This document shows positions 16,980-26,536 of a stretch of DNA of 57,939 nt, in pieces (position 1 is the first letter of the stretch; each line of letters starts with the position of its first letter). The notes beneath the pieces are model-generated. The model saw only the letters and a list, made by a program, of their open reading frames with translations, did no database searches and had not been told where the DNA came from. The position numbers and the translations under genes are program-made. The DNA comes from an uncultured Pelagibacteraceae bacterium (GTDB lineage: Bacteria > Pseudomonadota > Alphaproteobacteria > Pelagibacterales > Pelagibacteraceae): NCBI GenBank assembly GCA_902543295.1, contig CACBXW010000006.1, positions 1 through 57,939 on the forward strand, written 5' to 3'.

Positions 16980-17651
16980 TTTTAAAGAATTTTGAAAATT
17001 AAATCTTGTTTTGGGAAAATTAAGATTATTTGGTTTAACTATTGTTTTATCTAAGAAGTCTCCCACAATTTTTAAAGCATCAAGGCTATCTTCGAAACTA
17101 ATATCTACTTCATCTTTATTTACTAAAAAATTTGGTATAGTTTTGTCAGAATTTTTTAATTTATAATTAATTTTATTTCCTTCAGAAACTTCTTCTACAT
17201 AATCATTAAAGTTTATGTCATATCCAATTAATTTATAAAAGTTTAATTCCCAATTTACAAATTTTGATAACCACTGATTCTCGTTAAGTATTTCAAAATA
17301 TTTATCAATTAATAAATAAATCTCTCTATTTTTTTCATTCTCTACAGTTAATATTTTAATCAAATTCATGGAATAGATAATACAAAGTAGTTTTTGTTTA
17401 TCTTCTAAGAAGTATGGAGTTTTAAATTCATCTATTTCAATTTTTAAAGAACCAATTTTTGTTTGCGATTTTGAATTATAATTTATATGTAATTTATTAC
17501 CTTCGAATAAATAGTTTTTTATTTTTTTTGAAGTTCCGCCAAAAATAATTCCTGAAATTTTTCCATGATTTTCAGTATAAAATTCAGAGATTACAGAATT
17601 TTCGTTATATTTGTTTTTTGAAAGTAAGTAACCTTTGTCTTGCCAATTCAT
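16971..17651 (-). CDS. recO: DNA repair protein RecO
   Basis: 226 residues. The N-terminal OB fold is recognisable in WQDKGYLLSKNKYNENSVISEF and TENHGKISGIIFGG, and the C-terminal helical part has LLIDKYFEIL and WELNFYKLIGYDINF, the family pattern WELxLLxxLGxxL. No zinc-finger cysteines are present. RecO loads RecA with RecR in recombinational repair. The ATG lies in the rnc stop region (1-nt overlap), leaving no room for era, which normally sits between rnc and recO. Confidence 0.9.
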   Translation of the reverse strand: MNWQDKGYLLSKNKYNENSVISEFYTENHGKISGIIFGGTSKKIKNYLFEGNKLHINYNSKSQTKIGSLKIEIDEFKTPYFLEDKQKLLCIIYSMNLIKILTVENEKNREIYLLIDKYFEILNENQWLSKFVNWELNFYKLIGYDINFNDYVEEVSEGNKINYKLKNSDKTIPNFLVNKDEVDISFEDSLDALKIVGDFLDKTIVKPNNLNFPKTRFNFQNSLKLI

Positions 17652-18313
17652 TATATTTTAATAGTTTCTAAAAGTTTCATAGCAGCGGTTTGTTCTGCAT
17701 TTTTTTTTGAACTACCATCTGCGGTAACAGTTTTGCTATCCTTAATTTTTACACTGATTTTAAAATTTGGTTTATGTCTTGGTCCTGTATTAGAAATAAG
17801 CTTATAAATCGGCAAAGTTTTAAATTTCTTCAATGAGTATTCTTGCAATCTTGTTTTTGAGTCGATCACAGTAACATCTGATAGGCTTAAATAATTTTTC
17901 CAATAATTTAATATAAATTTAGATGAAGTTTCAAAACCTTTATCTATATAAATTGCGCCGATTAAAGATTCACAACAATCAGATATAATTTTCTTTTCTA
18001 TATTTACTTTTTTTTTCTTTTCTGTGTTTCCAGTTAAAATATAATTATCCAACTCTATTTCCTTGCCAACTTCAAAACATTTATTTTTGTTAACTAAATT
18101 TGCAAGCTTTTTATCAATCATACCAACTTTTTCATTTGGATATAATTCTAGTAGTTTCTTTGATATTACAAATCCCAAAACTCTATCACCTAAAAATTCT
18201 AGTTTTTCATAATTATTTTTTGTATCGAAACTTTTGTGTGTTAATGCTTGTGTCAATAGTTTAACATCTTTGAAGCTAATACCTATTTTCTTTTGTAGTT
18301 TAATAAACTTCAT
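17651..18313 (-). CDS. rnc: ribonuclease III
   Basis: 220 residues. The endonuclease domain has the signature YEKLEFLGDRVLGF with the catalytic acidic residues, and CCESLIGAIYIDKGF for the second metal site. The C-terminal double-stranded RNA-binding domain runs from TRLQEYSLKKF to NAEQTAAMKLLETI. It processes rRNA precursors and other dsRNA. It follows lepB by 4 nt, as in most proteobacteria, and is directly followed by recO. Confidence 0.96.
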   Translation of the reverse strand: MKFIKLQKKIGISFKDVKLLTQALTHKSFDTKNNYEKLEFLGDRVLGFVISKKLLELYPNEKVGMIDKKLANLVNKNKCFEVGKEIELDNYILTGNTEKKKKVNIEKKIISDCCESLIGAIYIDKGFETSSKFILNYWKNYLSLSDVTVIDSKTRLQEYSLKKFKTLPIYKLISNTGPRHKPNFKISVKIKDSKTVTADGSSKKNAEQTAAMKLLETIKI

Positions 18314-18317
18314 TTAT

Positions 18318-19046
18318 TTAAATTATTTTATTAAAAAATCTTTCAAATCGAACTATTTCATTCCATTTGAAAATATTGAAGACACTTCCTTTCCTTGGAT
18401 TAGATGAAAAAAATAAAATTTGAGCTTTTCCAACTAGATTATTCTGATTAACATAACCTACCTCAGATAAGAATCTACTGTCTTTAGAACAATCTCTATT
18501 GTCACCTAAGAAAAAATAATGATTTTCAGGAACAATGTATTTATCTGAATTAGAAAATGTTACATCGGTTCTATATGCAGCTAAATAACTTTTTCCATTT
18601 GGAAGCTTTTCTTCAAATATATTGACATTGATTTGGGATGATCCGCAATATAACTTATCATTTTTGTTTTTAATTGTTTTTAATACTTGATTAGAGTTTA
18701 TATATAGATCACCGTCAATAAACTGTATTGTATCACCTGGTAAACCAATCAATCTTTTAATATAATCTGTACGATTATCAGCTGGTGTTTTAAAAACTAT
18801 AACATCTCCTCTTTTAGGGTTTTTATTAAATATACGTCCTTTAAAAACAGGAGGACTAAAAGGAAATGAATGTTTACTATATCCATAAGAAAACTTTGTA
18901 ACAAATAATCTGTCACCTACTAATAAGTTAGTTTCCATTGATGATGATGGTATATAAAATGGTTGGATTAATATTGATCTTATGAATACTGCAATTATTA
19001 ATGCATAAAATAATGTTTTTGTATTATCAATTATGAAATTTTTCAT
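18318..19046 (-). CDS. lepB: signal peptidase I
   Basis: 242 residues, inner-membrane protein with one N-terminal transmembrane segment (about residues 11-28). The catalytic serine is S36 in IPSSSMETNLLVGD and the general-base lysine is K97 in YIKRLIGLPGD; NHYFFLGDNRDCSKDSR is the conserved box E. It cleaves signal peptides from exported proteins such as the transglycosylase and lyase-like protein found here. The start overlaps the acpS stop by 4 nt. Confidence 0.96.
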   Translation of the reverse strand: MKNFIIDNTKTLFYALIIAVFIRSILIQPFYIPSSSMETNLLVGDRLFVTKFSYGYSKHSFPFSPPVFKGRIFNKNPKRGDVIVFKTPADNRTDYIKRLIGLPGDTIQFIDGDLYINSNQVLKTIKNKNDKLYCGSSQINVNIFEEKLPNGKSYLAAYRTDVTFSNSDKYIVPENHYFFLGDNRDCSKDSRFLSEVGYVNQNNLVGKAQILFFSSNPRKGSVFNIFKWNEIVRFERFFNKII

Positions 19047-19429
19047 TTTTTTCTATTCAAAATAACAAATGCAATTGAGTGGTTTTTTTCATCTGAGAGT
19101 GAAAGATGAATATCGTAATTTTTTACTTTAAATTTTTTTTTTAATATATCTTTTATTTTCTGTGAAATTTTAATTTTAGGAGATCCTTTCTTATTATTGT
19201 ATATTTCAATATCATTAAAATTAATATTATTTCTAAAGCCTGTGCCTATTGATTTAACAAAAGCTTCTTTAGCAGCAAATCTTTTTGCAAAATAATTCGT
19301 TTTATTTCTGTATTTTTTTGATTGATTAATTTCATTCAGTGTAAAGAGTCTTTTTTTAAAACCTTTAATTTTTAGGGATTTTTCTATTCTTTTATTGTCA
19401 ATAATATCAACACCGTTACCAATAATCAT
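19043..19429 (-). CDS. acpS: holo-[acyl-carrier-protein] synthase
   Basis: 128 residues. IGNGVDIIDNKRIEKSL holds the Mg-binding aspartate and KRFAAKEAFVKSIGTGF the conserved KEAxxKAxGxG box of the AcpS type phosphopantetheinyl transferases. It moves phosphopantetheine from CoA to apo-ACP, activating fatty acid synthesis. It overlaps pdxJ and lepB by 4 nt each (ATGA junctions), so pyrE-pdxJ-acpS-lepB are tightly coupled. Confidence 0.94.
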   Translation of the reverse strand: MIIGNGVDIIDNKRIEKSLKIKGFKKRLFTLNEINQSKKYRNKTNYFAKRFAAKEAFVKSIGTGFRNNINFNDIEIYNNKKGSPKIKISQKIKDILKKKFKVKNYDIHLSLSDEKNHSIAFVILNRKK

Positions 19430-20148
19430 TTGTTTAATATTTTTCTAAAATTAGTGACTACTTTTTTCATACCATGCATGATGGACTCTCCTATTATAAA
19501 ATGTCCAATATTGAATTCCTCTATAGATTTAATCTTTTTTAGAATTTTTGTTGATTTATAATCTAAACCATGCCCTGCATGAACTTCCATTCCAAGTTTT
19601 TTTGCTAACGTGGCAGAATTTTTTATTTTTTTGAACTCGACTAAATAATTTTTATTGTTTTTAACTTTTAAAGCAAATTTTCCCGTATGTAGTTCCACAC
19701 ATTTTGCATTTAATTTTTTTGATGCAAAAACATCTTTAATATTTGGATTAATGAAAAGACTTGTTCTAATTTTTTTTGAATTTAACTTACTAATTACTTT
19801 TTTAATTATTTTTTTGTTTTTTGTGATATTTAAACCTCCTTCTGTAGTTATTTCATTCCTTTTTTCAGGGACTATACAAACAAAATTAGGTTTATATTTT
19901 AATGCAATTTTGAGCATTTCATTGTTAGCAGCCATTTCTAAATTTATTGGTACTCTTTTAATTTTTGAAAATATAGCTACGTCTTCATCTCGAATATGTC
20001 TTCGATCTTCTCTTAAATGAATAGTAATAGAATTTGCACCAAAATTCATAACTTGTCTTGCATATGAAATAGGATCAGGATGCCCCTCTCCTCTGGCGTT
20101 TCTTAATGTTGCAATATGATCTACGTTAACACCTAGTCTAGATTTCAT
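19426..20148 (-). CDS. pdxJ: pyridoxine 5'-phosphate synthase
   Basis: 240 residues, TIM barrel. LGVNVDHIATLRNARG, ITIHLREDRRHI, NLEMAANNEM, CIVPEKRNEITTEGG and EVHAGHGLDY are the family boxes. PdxJ makes pyridoxine phosphate from 1-deoxyxylulose-5-phosphate and 3-amino-2-oxopropyl phosphate in de novo vitamin B6 synthesis. Length is standard. It lies in the pdxJ-acpS pair conserved across proteobacteria, overlapping pyrE by 4 nt. Confidence 0.96.
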   Translation of the reverse strand: MKSRLGVNVDHIATLRNARGEGHPDPISYARQVMNFGANSITIHLREDRRHIRDEDVAIFSKIKRVPINLEMAANNEMLKIALKYKPNFVCIVPEKRNEITTEGGLNITKNKKIIKKVISKLNSKKIRTSLFINPNIKDVFASKKLNAKCVELHTGKFALKVKNNKNYLVEFKKIKNSATLAKKLGMEVHAGHGLDYKSTKILKKIKSIEEFNIGHFIIGESIMHGMKKVVTNFRKILNK

Positions 20149-20735
20149 TTTAAATATCTACTTCCAGGTTTTGTAATTGGAATTTTTTTCAACTCAATTG
20201 GTAAATCATTTTTTTTATAAGTTGGTATTTCTAATTTAATTTGGGAAACAATTTTTTTATCTTTAATTTTTAAACTTGATTTACTAGATCTATTAATCAA
20301 ACACGCGTATCCAACTACTTTTGATTTATGTTTTTTTACAAGTCGAACGCATTCTAAACTTGACTTACCTGTAGTAATTACGTCTTCTACAATCAAAACT
20401 TTAGAATTTTTTTTTATTGAGAAACCTCTTCTCAAAGTAAATTTCCCATTAACTCTTTCACAAAATATTGTTTCCTTGTTCAATAAATTTCCAACGATAT
20501 AACCTATTACAATACCACCCATAGCTGGTGACAAAATTATATCGATTTTTTTAAATTTTTTTTTTATTTTAGTGCTTAAGGATTTACAAAATTTTTCCGA
20601 TTTTTTCGGGTAACTTAATAATTTGGCACACTGGACATACTGGGATGAATGTAAACCTGAAGATAAAACAAAATGTCCCTCTAAAAGTGCCTTAGTTTTT
20701 TTTAAAACCGCTAAAGAATCTTTTAAAGAAAGCAT
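20145..20735 (-). CDS. pyrE: orotate phosphoribosyltransferase
   Basis: 196 residues. EGHFVLSSGLHSSQYVQ near the N-terminus and the PRPP-binding loop VLIVEDVITTGKSSLE identify OPRTase, which makes OMP from orotate in pyrimidine synthesis. Two other pathway genes, pyrB and a pyrC homologue, are at 40-42 kb. The ATG lies 44 nt inside the end of spoT; no alternative start codon is closer to the conserved region, so this long overlap seems real. Confidence 0.94.
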   Translation of the reverse strand: MLSLKDSLAVLKKTKALLEGHFVLSSGLHSSQYVQCAKLLSYPKKSEKFCKSLSTKIKKKFKKIDIILSPAMGGIVIGYIVGNLLNKETIFCERVNGKFTLRRGFSIKKNSKVLIVEDVITTGKSSLECVRLVKKHKSKVVGYACLINRSSKSSLKIKDKKIVSQIKLEIPTYKKNDLPIELKKIPITKPGSRYLK

Positions 20736-22434
20736 ATTTTTTGTTTTTATGTCTAATTATTTTGAAGTTATATTCTTTCTGTTTTAGCTCACTAATAAGT
20801 TTTGTAAAGTTTTTCAAATCTTGAATAATTAGGTTGAACCTAAAATTAATGGTTCTTTTAGTCTTTTCTACCATTTCAACACTTGAAATATTTACATTAT
20901 TGGTTCCAATCATTGTTGTAACGTCACCTAATATGCCAGGTCTATCAGGTAAAGACATCCAAAGTGTAGTGTTATATTTTTTTTCTGTGGGCTTGCTGTC
21001 TTCTTTGTATTGCCAGTATCTTCTTATAGCAGCTCTAGCTTTACCAGTTTTAGCACTTGTTATCCAATGCAAAGAAGGTGAATCTTTTTTTGATGTTAAT
21101 ATTTTAACTACATCTCCATTTCGCAATATTGATTGTAAGGGACTTTCCTTTCCATTTATTTCACATCCAATCGCAGTATCACCCACTTTGGTGTGCACAG
21201 CATAAGCAAAATCAATTGGACTTGCTTCTTTGGGTAATTTTATAACTGAGCCTTTTGGTGTAAAACAAAAAACATTTTCTTGAAACATTTGGAGTTTTGT
21301 GTATTCAAAATAATGTTCAGGATTTTCATTTTTATCTATAATTTCTACTAGATCTGCTAACCAATCATATTCCTTCCAAGTTAAAGAGTTAAACTTTTCA
21401 GACGATTTATATTTCCAATGAGATGCTATACCTCTTTGAGCAAATTCATGCATTTGTTGTGTTCTTAGTTGTATTTCAATAGGTCTTTTATTTGGACCGA
21501 TCACTGCTGTATGAAGAGATTTATAATTATTTATTTTTGGTGATGAAATATAATCTTTAAATCTACCAGGTATACAATTCCATTTATTATGGATCACGCC
21601 TAAAGTTTTGTAACAATTTTCAACGTTATCTAATATTATTCTAAAACCAATAATATCTGTAATTTGCTCAAGTGAGGTCCTTTTTTTTTGAATTTTTCTC
21701 CAAATAGAAAAAGGAGTTTTTTCTCTAGAATAAATTTTAAAATCGATATCATTTTCATTTAATAGATTTTCAAATTCACTAAGAACTGATTTGTAATTAA
21801 TAAGATTATTGTCTTTAATAGTGTCTAATCTATCTTTGATCATTTTTCTTGCTTCTGGATTTAAAATATCGAAAGATAGATCTTCAAGTTCATCTCTTAT
21901 TCTATTCATTCCCATTCTATCAGCTAGAGGAGCATAAATTTCCATAGTTTCTTTAGCAATTCTTTTTCTTTTATCCTCTTTATCAATAGCTTTTAAAGTT
22001 CGCATATTATGCAAACGATCTGCAAGTTTTACAAGAAGGACTCTGATATCTTTAGATGTTGCTAAGATTAGCTTTCTAAAATTTTCAGCTTTTGAATTAG
22101 AAATAGCCTGGTTTTCAAAAACTGAAATTTTTGTAACTCCATCGACCAAGTCAGCAACTTCTTTCCCAAATTGTTCTTCTATAGTTTTATAAGTAGCATA
22201 AGTATCTTCTATGGTATCGTGAAGTAAACCAGTTGCTATCGTTGCACTATCCAACTTAAGCTCGGTTAAAATATTTGCAACAGCAACAGGATGAATGACA
22301 TAGGGATCTCCTGATTGTCGTTTTTGATCTTTATGAACTTTCACTGCAAAATCATATGCTTTACTTAGAGTTTCCGGGTTAAGAAACTTATTGTATGATT
22401 TTACCTTATTTATTAATTCGTTAGAATTTAGCAT
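20692..22434 (-). CDS. spoT: bifunctional (p)ppGpp synthetase/hydrolase, shortened
   Basis: 580 residues against roughly 700-750 for usual long RSH proteins. Order: HD hydrolase (IHPVAVA, HDTIEDT with HD at 72-73, ADRLHNMRT), synthetase (TDIIGFRIILDN, GRFKDYISSPK, NYKSLHTAV, IEIQLRTQQMHE), TGS domain (VFCFTPKGSVIKLP, AYAVHTKVGD), then almost directly an ACT domain (SLPDRPGILGDV). The helical and zinc-finger/conserved-cysteine region normally between TGS and ACT is mostly missing. Both catalytic centres look intact, so it should make and degrade the alarmone. Neighbours are folK and pyrE. Confidence 0.93.
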   Translation of the reverse strand: MLNSNELINKVKSYNKFLNPETLSKAYDFAVKVHKDQKRQSGDPYVIHPVAVANILTELKLDSATIATGLLHDTIEDTYATYKTIEEQFGKEVADLVDGVTKISVFENQAISNSKAENFRKLILATSKDIRVLLVKLADRLHNMRTLKAIDKEDKRKRIAKETMEIYAPLADRMGMNRIRDELEDLSFDILNPEARKMIKDRLDTIKDNNLINYKSVLSEFENLLNENDIDFKIYSREKTPFSIWRKIQKKRTSLEQITDIIGFRIILDNVENCYKTLGVIHNKWNCIPGRFKDYISSPKINNYKSLHTAVIGPNKRPIEIQLRTQQMHEFAQRGIASHWKYKSSEKFNSLTWKEYDWLADLVEIIDKNENPEHYFEYTKLQMFQENVFCFTPKGSVIKLPKEASPIDFAYAVHTKVGDTAIGCEINGKESPLQSILRNGDVVKILTSKKDSPSLHWITSAKTGKARAAIRRYWQYKEDSKPTEKKYNTTLWMSLPDRPGILGDVTTMIGTNNVNISSVEMVEKTKRTINFRFNLIIQDLKNFTKLISELKQKEYNFKIIRHKNKKYAFFKRFFSGFKKN

Positions 22435-22454
22435 GAACTTATTATATCACTTAT

Positions 22455-22982
22455 TTAGATAACTTTAATACTTCTTAAATTATTTTTTTTTAAAGAAGTT
22501 AAGAGTTTTACTATATTTTTTTTTAATTTTGGGTGAGACCAATTCTTACATATTTCAAACAGTGGTATAAGTACAAAGTTTCTAATATGCATTCTAGGAT
22601 GTGGGATCTCTAAATTGATCAAGTCTTTATTTAATTTAGTAATTTTTCCATTAAAGTCTAAAATATCAATATCGCAATTTCGTGGATGATTTTGAGGAGT
22701 CACTTTTCTTCCTAATTTTCTCTCTATAAACTTGATTAATTTAAAAATCTCAAATTGATTTAATTTTGTTTTTATAAGTAATACTGCATTAATAAATTTT
22801 GGAAAACTAGGATCTGGCCATGAAACAGTCTCATAATAGCTAGATGTTTTAATAATTTTAATATCATGAGTTTCCAATAAATATTTAGATTTTTCTAAAA
22901 AATGTATTCTATTTCCTAAATTAGAACCTATTGATAGATATACATAATTAACTCGAGCGTCTGAAATATCTTGCTTTTTCAC
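22455..22982 (-). CDS. folK: 2-amino-4-hydroxy-6-hydroxymethyldihydropteridine pyrophosphokinase
   Basis: 175 residues. [31 protein letters not shown] and the signature [11 protein letters not shown] with [16 protein letters not shown] identify HPPK, which pyrophosphorylates the pterin before dihydropteroate synthase in folate synthesis. The start is GTG at 22982, 35 nt inside the end of smpB; no ATG precedes the conserved VYLSIGSN, and about 11 extra residues precede it. The next gene, spoT, starts 20 nt downstream. Confidence 0.94.
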   Translation of the reverse strand: MKKQDISDARVNYVYLSIGSNLGNRIHFLEKSKYLLETHDIKIIKTSSYYETVSWPDPSFPKFINAVLLIKTKLNQFEIFKLIKFIERKLGRKVTPQNHPRNCDIDILDFNGKITKLNKDLINLEIPHPRMHIRNFVLIPLFEICKNWSHPKLKKNIVKLLTSLKKNNLRSIKVI

Positions 22983-23418
22983 GATTCCAATCTTTAGTTT
23001 TTTTGGTTTGTCGCTTATCGTATTGTTTTTTACCCTTTGCGACTGCTATTTCAACTTTAGCTTTACCTTTTTTAAAATACATTTTAGTTGGAACTAAAGT
23101 TAGACCATCCTCATTCATTTTACCAATTAGTTTATTAATTTCCCTTTTGTTAAATAGCAATTTTCTTTCTGAGTAAGGATTATGATTTGAATAACTGGCT
23201 TGTTTATATATGGGTATATGTGAATTAATTAAAAAAATTTCTCCTTCTTTTTCTACTGCGTATGAATCTGCAATATTTACTTTTCCATCTCTTACAGATT
23301 TTATTTCAGAACCTTTTAGTACAATTCCAGCTTCTAAGATTTCCTTAAAGAAAAAATTAAAAGAAGCTTTTCGATTAATTGTTATGATCTTGATGCCAGA
23401 TGTTGATTTATCACTCAT
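22948..23418 (-). CDS. smpB: SsrA-binding protein SmpB
   Basis: 156 residues from the ATG at 23418 (a TTG one codon earlier extends the frame). [20 protein letters not shown] then [16 protein letters not shown], and [20 protein letters not shown] are the SmpB OB-fold and basic tail signatures. SmpB brings tmRNA to stalled ribosomes in trans-translation. The ssrA gene itself is not in the window. The start overlaps the dapA stop by 8 nt. Confidence 0.95.
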   Translation of the reverse strand: MSDKSTSGIKIITINRKASFNFFFKEILEAGIVLKGSEIKSVRDGKVNIADSYAVEKEGEIFLINSHIPIYKQASYSNHNPYSERKLLFNKREINKLIGKMNEDGLTLVPTKMYFKKGKAKVEIAVAKGKKQYDKRQTKKTKDWNREKARYFRRSS

Positions 23419-24298
23419 CAATAAGTTTTGCTACTTTCAATGCTTTCTCAACTTCCTTTTTTGTATTTTCAGTTATTTTTACTAAAGGTAATCTTACAGC
23501 ATCATCGCATAGACCAAGTAATTTAGCAGCATACTTAACTGGTGAAGGATTGCTTTCTATAAATAAATTTTTATGCAACGGTTGCAACATATCATCAAGT
23601 TCTTTAGCTTTTTTTAAATCATCCTCATTTGAAGATTTTGATAATTTTTGAAATTCAGAACATAATTTAGGAGCTATGTTTGCCGTAACACTAATTGTTC
23701 CAACCCCACCTCGTTTATTAAATTCAAAAGCATTATCATCGTTTCCAGTAAGTTGAATGAAATCATTACCCATTTTTTCTTTTTGTTGATCAACACGATT
23801 TAGATCACCAGTTGCATCTTTAACTCCAACTATATTTTTTAGTTCGTACAATCTAGCCATTGTTTCAACGCTCATATCAATTACTGAACGGCTCGGTATA
23901 TTATAAATTATAATTGGAATTCCACAGTTATCGTTAATTGATTTATAATGTTGATATAATCCTTCTTGAGTAGGTTTATTATAATATGGTGTAACAACTA
24001 AAGCACCATCTGCACCAGCTTTTTCAGCGTGTTTAGTTAACGATACGGCTTCTTCTGTAGAATTAGATCCTGTGCCGGCGATTATTGGAAGTTTACCAGT
24101 AGCTTCTTTTATGCATAATTCAATAGTTCTCTCATGTTCATCATGTGATAAAGTTGGTGACTCACCCGTTGTTCCAACTGGAACTAACCCATTTGTTCCA
24201 TTTTCCAGATGATGATTAATTATTTTTATGTAACTTTCTTCGTCAAGCTTGTTGTCTTTAAACGGTGTAATTAAAGCTACATTTGATCCTTTAAACAT
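23411..24298 (-). CDS. dapA: 4-hydroxy-tetrahydrodipicolinate synthase
   Basis: 295 residues, TIM barrel. The substrate loop [10 protein letters not shown]132 in IIYNIPSRS and the Schiff-base lysine K160 in [10 protein letters not shown] match E. coli Y133/K161. It condenses pyruvate and aspartate semialdehyde, the first committed step of lysine and meso-diaminopimelate synthesis. Length is standard. It diverges from the lytic transglycosylase gene by 35 bp, a pairing common in alphaproteobacteria, and precedes smpB. Confidence 0.97.
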   Translation of the reverse strand: MFKGSNVALITPFKDNKLDEESYIKIINHHLENGTNGLVPVGTTGESPTLSHDEHERTIELCIKEATGKLPIIAGTGSNSTEEAVSLTKHAEKAGADGALVVTPYYNKPTQEGLYQHYKSINDNCGIPIIIYNIPSRSVIDMSVETMARLYELKNIVGVKDATGDLNRVDQQKEKMGNDFIQLTGNDDNAFEFNKRGGVGTISVTANIAPKLCSEFQKLSKSSNEDDLKKAKELDDMLQPLHKNLFIESNPSPVKYAAKLLGLCDDAVRLPLVKITENTKKEVEKALKVAKLIDE

Positions 24299-24333
24299 AA
24301 TTATTTATAACATAAGTTGTTTGATTTAATAAA

Positions 24334-26535
24334 ATGTATTTAAAATTATTAATAACAATTATCCTTTTTTTCTTATCGTTTCAATCTGCTTTTTCAAATG
24401 AAACTATACTTCCTGTTAAAAAACCAGATTTAAATGAAAAAAATACCAGAAAAAAAATAGCTGAAATAATTCCTCTACCAAAACCAACCGAAAAAGAAGA
24501 TGAAATTCAAAAAGAAATTAAAATTACTACCACAGAGATTTATAAAAAAATTGATGGCATAATAATCCCAAAAAATAAGCCTCTAATAGTTAAAGAACAG
24601 TTAAGAAAGATTAAAAAACAAAAATTTTATAGCGATAGAGATTTGAAGTATGCAAAACAAGCTATTTCATTTATGGAGAAAAGTAATTGGAAGGATGCGA
24701 AAAAAGCTGCGAGTAAAGCAAGAGCAAAATCTATTTATGATTTTATTCAATGGAGACATCTACTCACGACTGGTAATAGGGCTACTTTTACTGAATATAA
24801 ACAGTTTATCGAAAGAGTAAAAAATTATCCAAGAATTGATAGAGTTCGTTACTTGGGAGAGCATAAAATAAATTCTAAAAATCATACTAAAAATGAAATT
24901 ATACAATGGTTCGATAAACACCCTCCTTTAAGTGGATTTGGAAAAATGATGTTAGGCGATGCTTTGTTATCAAAAAATAAAGAGACAGCTATGAAGTTAA
25001 TAAAAGAGGGATTTATAACAGCTGATTTAAGTAAAAACGATCTTATTTTTTTTAGAAAGAAATTTAAAAAATATTTGAATAGTGGTGATTATATTAAAAG
25101 AGCTGATTATTTAGCTTGGGAGAATAAATATTGGGACCTTAAAAGAATTTTAAGATATCTTCCAAAAGATTATCAACTTTTATATACAGCAAGACAATTG
25201 TTAATGAGCAGATCTTATGGTGTTGATAGCGCTATCTCGAATGTGCCTGCAAGTTTAATAAAAGATGCAGGTTTAAATTATGATAGACTCAAATGGAGAA
25301 GGAAAAGAGGCAGAGTTGATAGTTCTCTAGAAATTTTATTGAGTATCAAAAATAATAAAGACTATATGGTTCGCCCAGATAAATGGTGGGTTGAAAGATC
25401 AATAATTGCGAGATCACTAATTTATAAGAAAAGATATGAACAAGCATATAAAATTACAAGTAAACATGGACTATCAGATGGTGCTGAATTAGCAGAAGCT
25501 GAATGGATGAGTGGATGGATTGCTTTAAGTTTCTTAAAAGATCCAATCTTAGCAAAAAGTCATTTTACGAAATTTTATAATAATGTTAGTTATCCTATTA
25601 GTTTATCAAGAGGAGCTTATTGGCTTGGAAAAACGAATTTAGCACTAAATAACAAAGAAGAGGCAGATAAATGGTTTAAAGAAGGTTCAAAATATTTAAC
25701 AACTTATTATGGTCAATTATCTCATATTGAAATATATCCTAATAAAAATTTTGAACTAAAAGAAAGTACGCAAGTTGATAAAAATTATGCTGAAAATTTT
25801 TACAAAAATAAGTTAGTTGCAATAGTACACTTATTAGATGAAGTAAAAAAAGATAAATATACAAAACATATTTTAAGGTTTCTAGCAAATGATAATGTTT
25901 CAGCAGGAAGTGAAATATTGGCAGCAAAACTAGCAACTGACATTTCTAGATTTGATTTTGCTATTCAAGTTTCTAAAATTGCATCTTATCAAAAAAGGTT
26001 TCATAATAAATATAATTATCCAGTAATAAGCACACCTAATAAAGTTGGATCAAGAAAAATCCCAGAACAAGCTTTAATATTATCTATTATAAGACAAGAA
26101 AGTGAGTTTGATATATCTGCAAGAAGTAGAGTTGGAGCACAAGGCTTAATGCAGTTGATGCCTTATACTGCAAAGACTGTTGCCAAGCAGGCAAAAGTTT
26201 CTTATTCAAAATCTCGATTAACAACAAGTCCTGAATATAATATTAATTTAGGATCTTATTATATTGCAGGTTTAATTCTTGATTATGATGGGTCCTACCC
26301 TTTTGCTGTAGCAGCATATAATGCAGGACCAGCAAGGGTAAAATATTGGAATAAAATAAATAAAAATCCACAAAAAAATCAAATAAATTATGTTGACTGG
26401 ATCGAACTAATCAAATTTAAAGAAACAAGAAATTATGTGCAGAGGGTATTAGAGAACTATAACGTTTACAGATATATTTTATCTCAAAAACCCATCAAAT
26501 TAGAATATTTTTTTAGGAACAAGCCTTTATATTAA
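24334..26535 (+). CDS. slt: soluble lytic murein transglycosylase
   Basis: 733 residues with an N-terminal signal peptide (hydrophobic to about residue 20, then AFSNE), so periplasmic. Residues roughly 100-560 are a long helical superhelix of tetratricopeptide-like repeats, as in E. coli Slt70. The C-terminal catalytic domain begins IPEQALILSIIRQESEFD with the catalytic glutamate at 589, followed by GAQGLMQLMPYTA and AVAAYNAGPARVKYW. It cleaves peptidoglycan to 1,6-anhydro-muropeptides. A Pro/Lys-rich stretch with KPxxP-like repeats follows the signal peptide. Confidence 0.94.
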   Translation: MYLKLLITIILFFLSFQSAFSNETILPVKKPDLNEKNTRKKIAEIIPLPKPTEKEDEIQKEIKITTTEIYKKIDGIIIPKNKPLIVKEQLRKIKKQKFYSDRDLKYAKQAISFMEKSNWKDAKKAASKARAKSIYDFIQWRHLLTTGNRATFTEYKQFIERVKNYPRIDRVRYLGEHKINSKNHTKNEIIQWFDKHPPLSGFGKMMLGDALLSKNKETAMKLIKEGFITADLSKNDLIFFRKKFKKYLNSGDYIKRADYLAWENKYWDLKRILRYLPKDYQLLYTARQLLMSRSYGVDSAISNVPASLIKDAGLNYDRLKWRRKRGRVDSSLEILLSIKNNKDYMVRPDKWWVERSIIARSLIYKKRYEQAYKITSKHGLSDGAELAEAEWMSGWIALSFLKDPILAKSHFTKFYNNVSYPISLSRGAYWLGKTNLALNNKEEADKWFKEGSKYLTTYYGQLSHIEIYPNKNFELKESTQVDKNYAENFYKNKLVAIVHLLDEVKKDKYTKHILRFLANDNVSAGSEILAAKLATDISRFDFAIQVSKIASYQKRFHNKYNYPVISTPNKVGSRKIPEQALILSIIRQESEFDISARSRVGAQGLMQLMPYTAKTVAKQAKVSYSKSRLTTSPEYNINLGSYYIAGLILDYDGSYPFAVAAYNAGPARVKYWNKINKNPQKNQINYVDWIELIKFKETRNYVQRVLENYNVYRYILSQKPIKLEYFFRNKPLY

Positions 26536-26536
26536 A

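Noticed and set aside
19655..20020. 121-codon plus-strand ORF opposite pdxJ
   Set aside because: Phe/Leu/Ile-rich antisense of a conserved Lys/Asn-rich gene; typical shadow.
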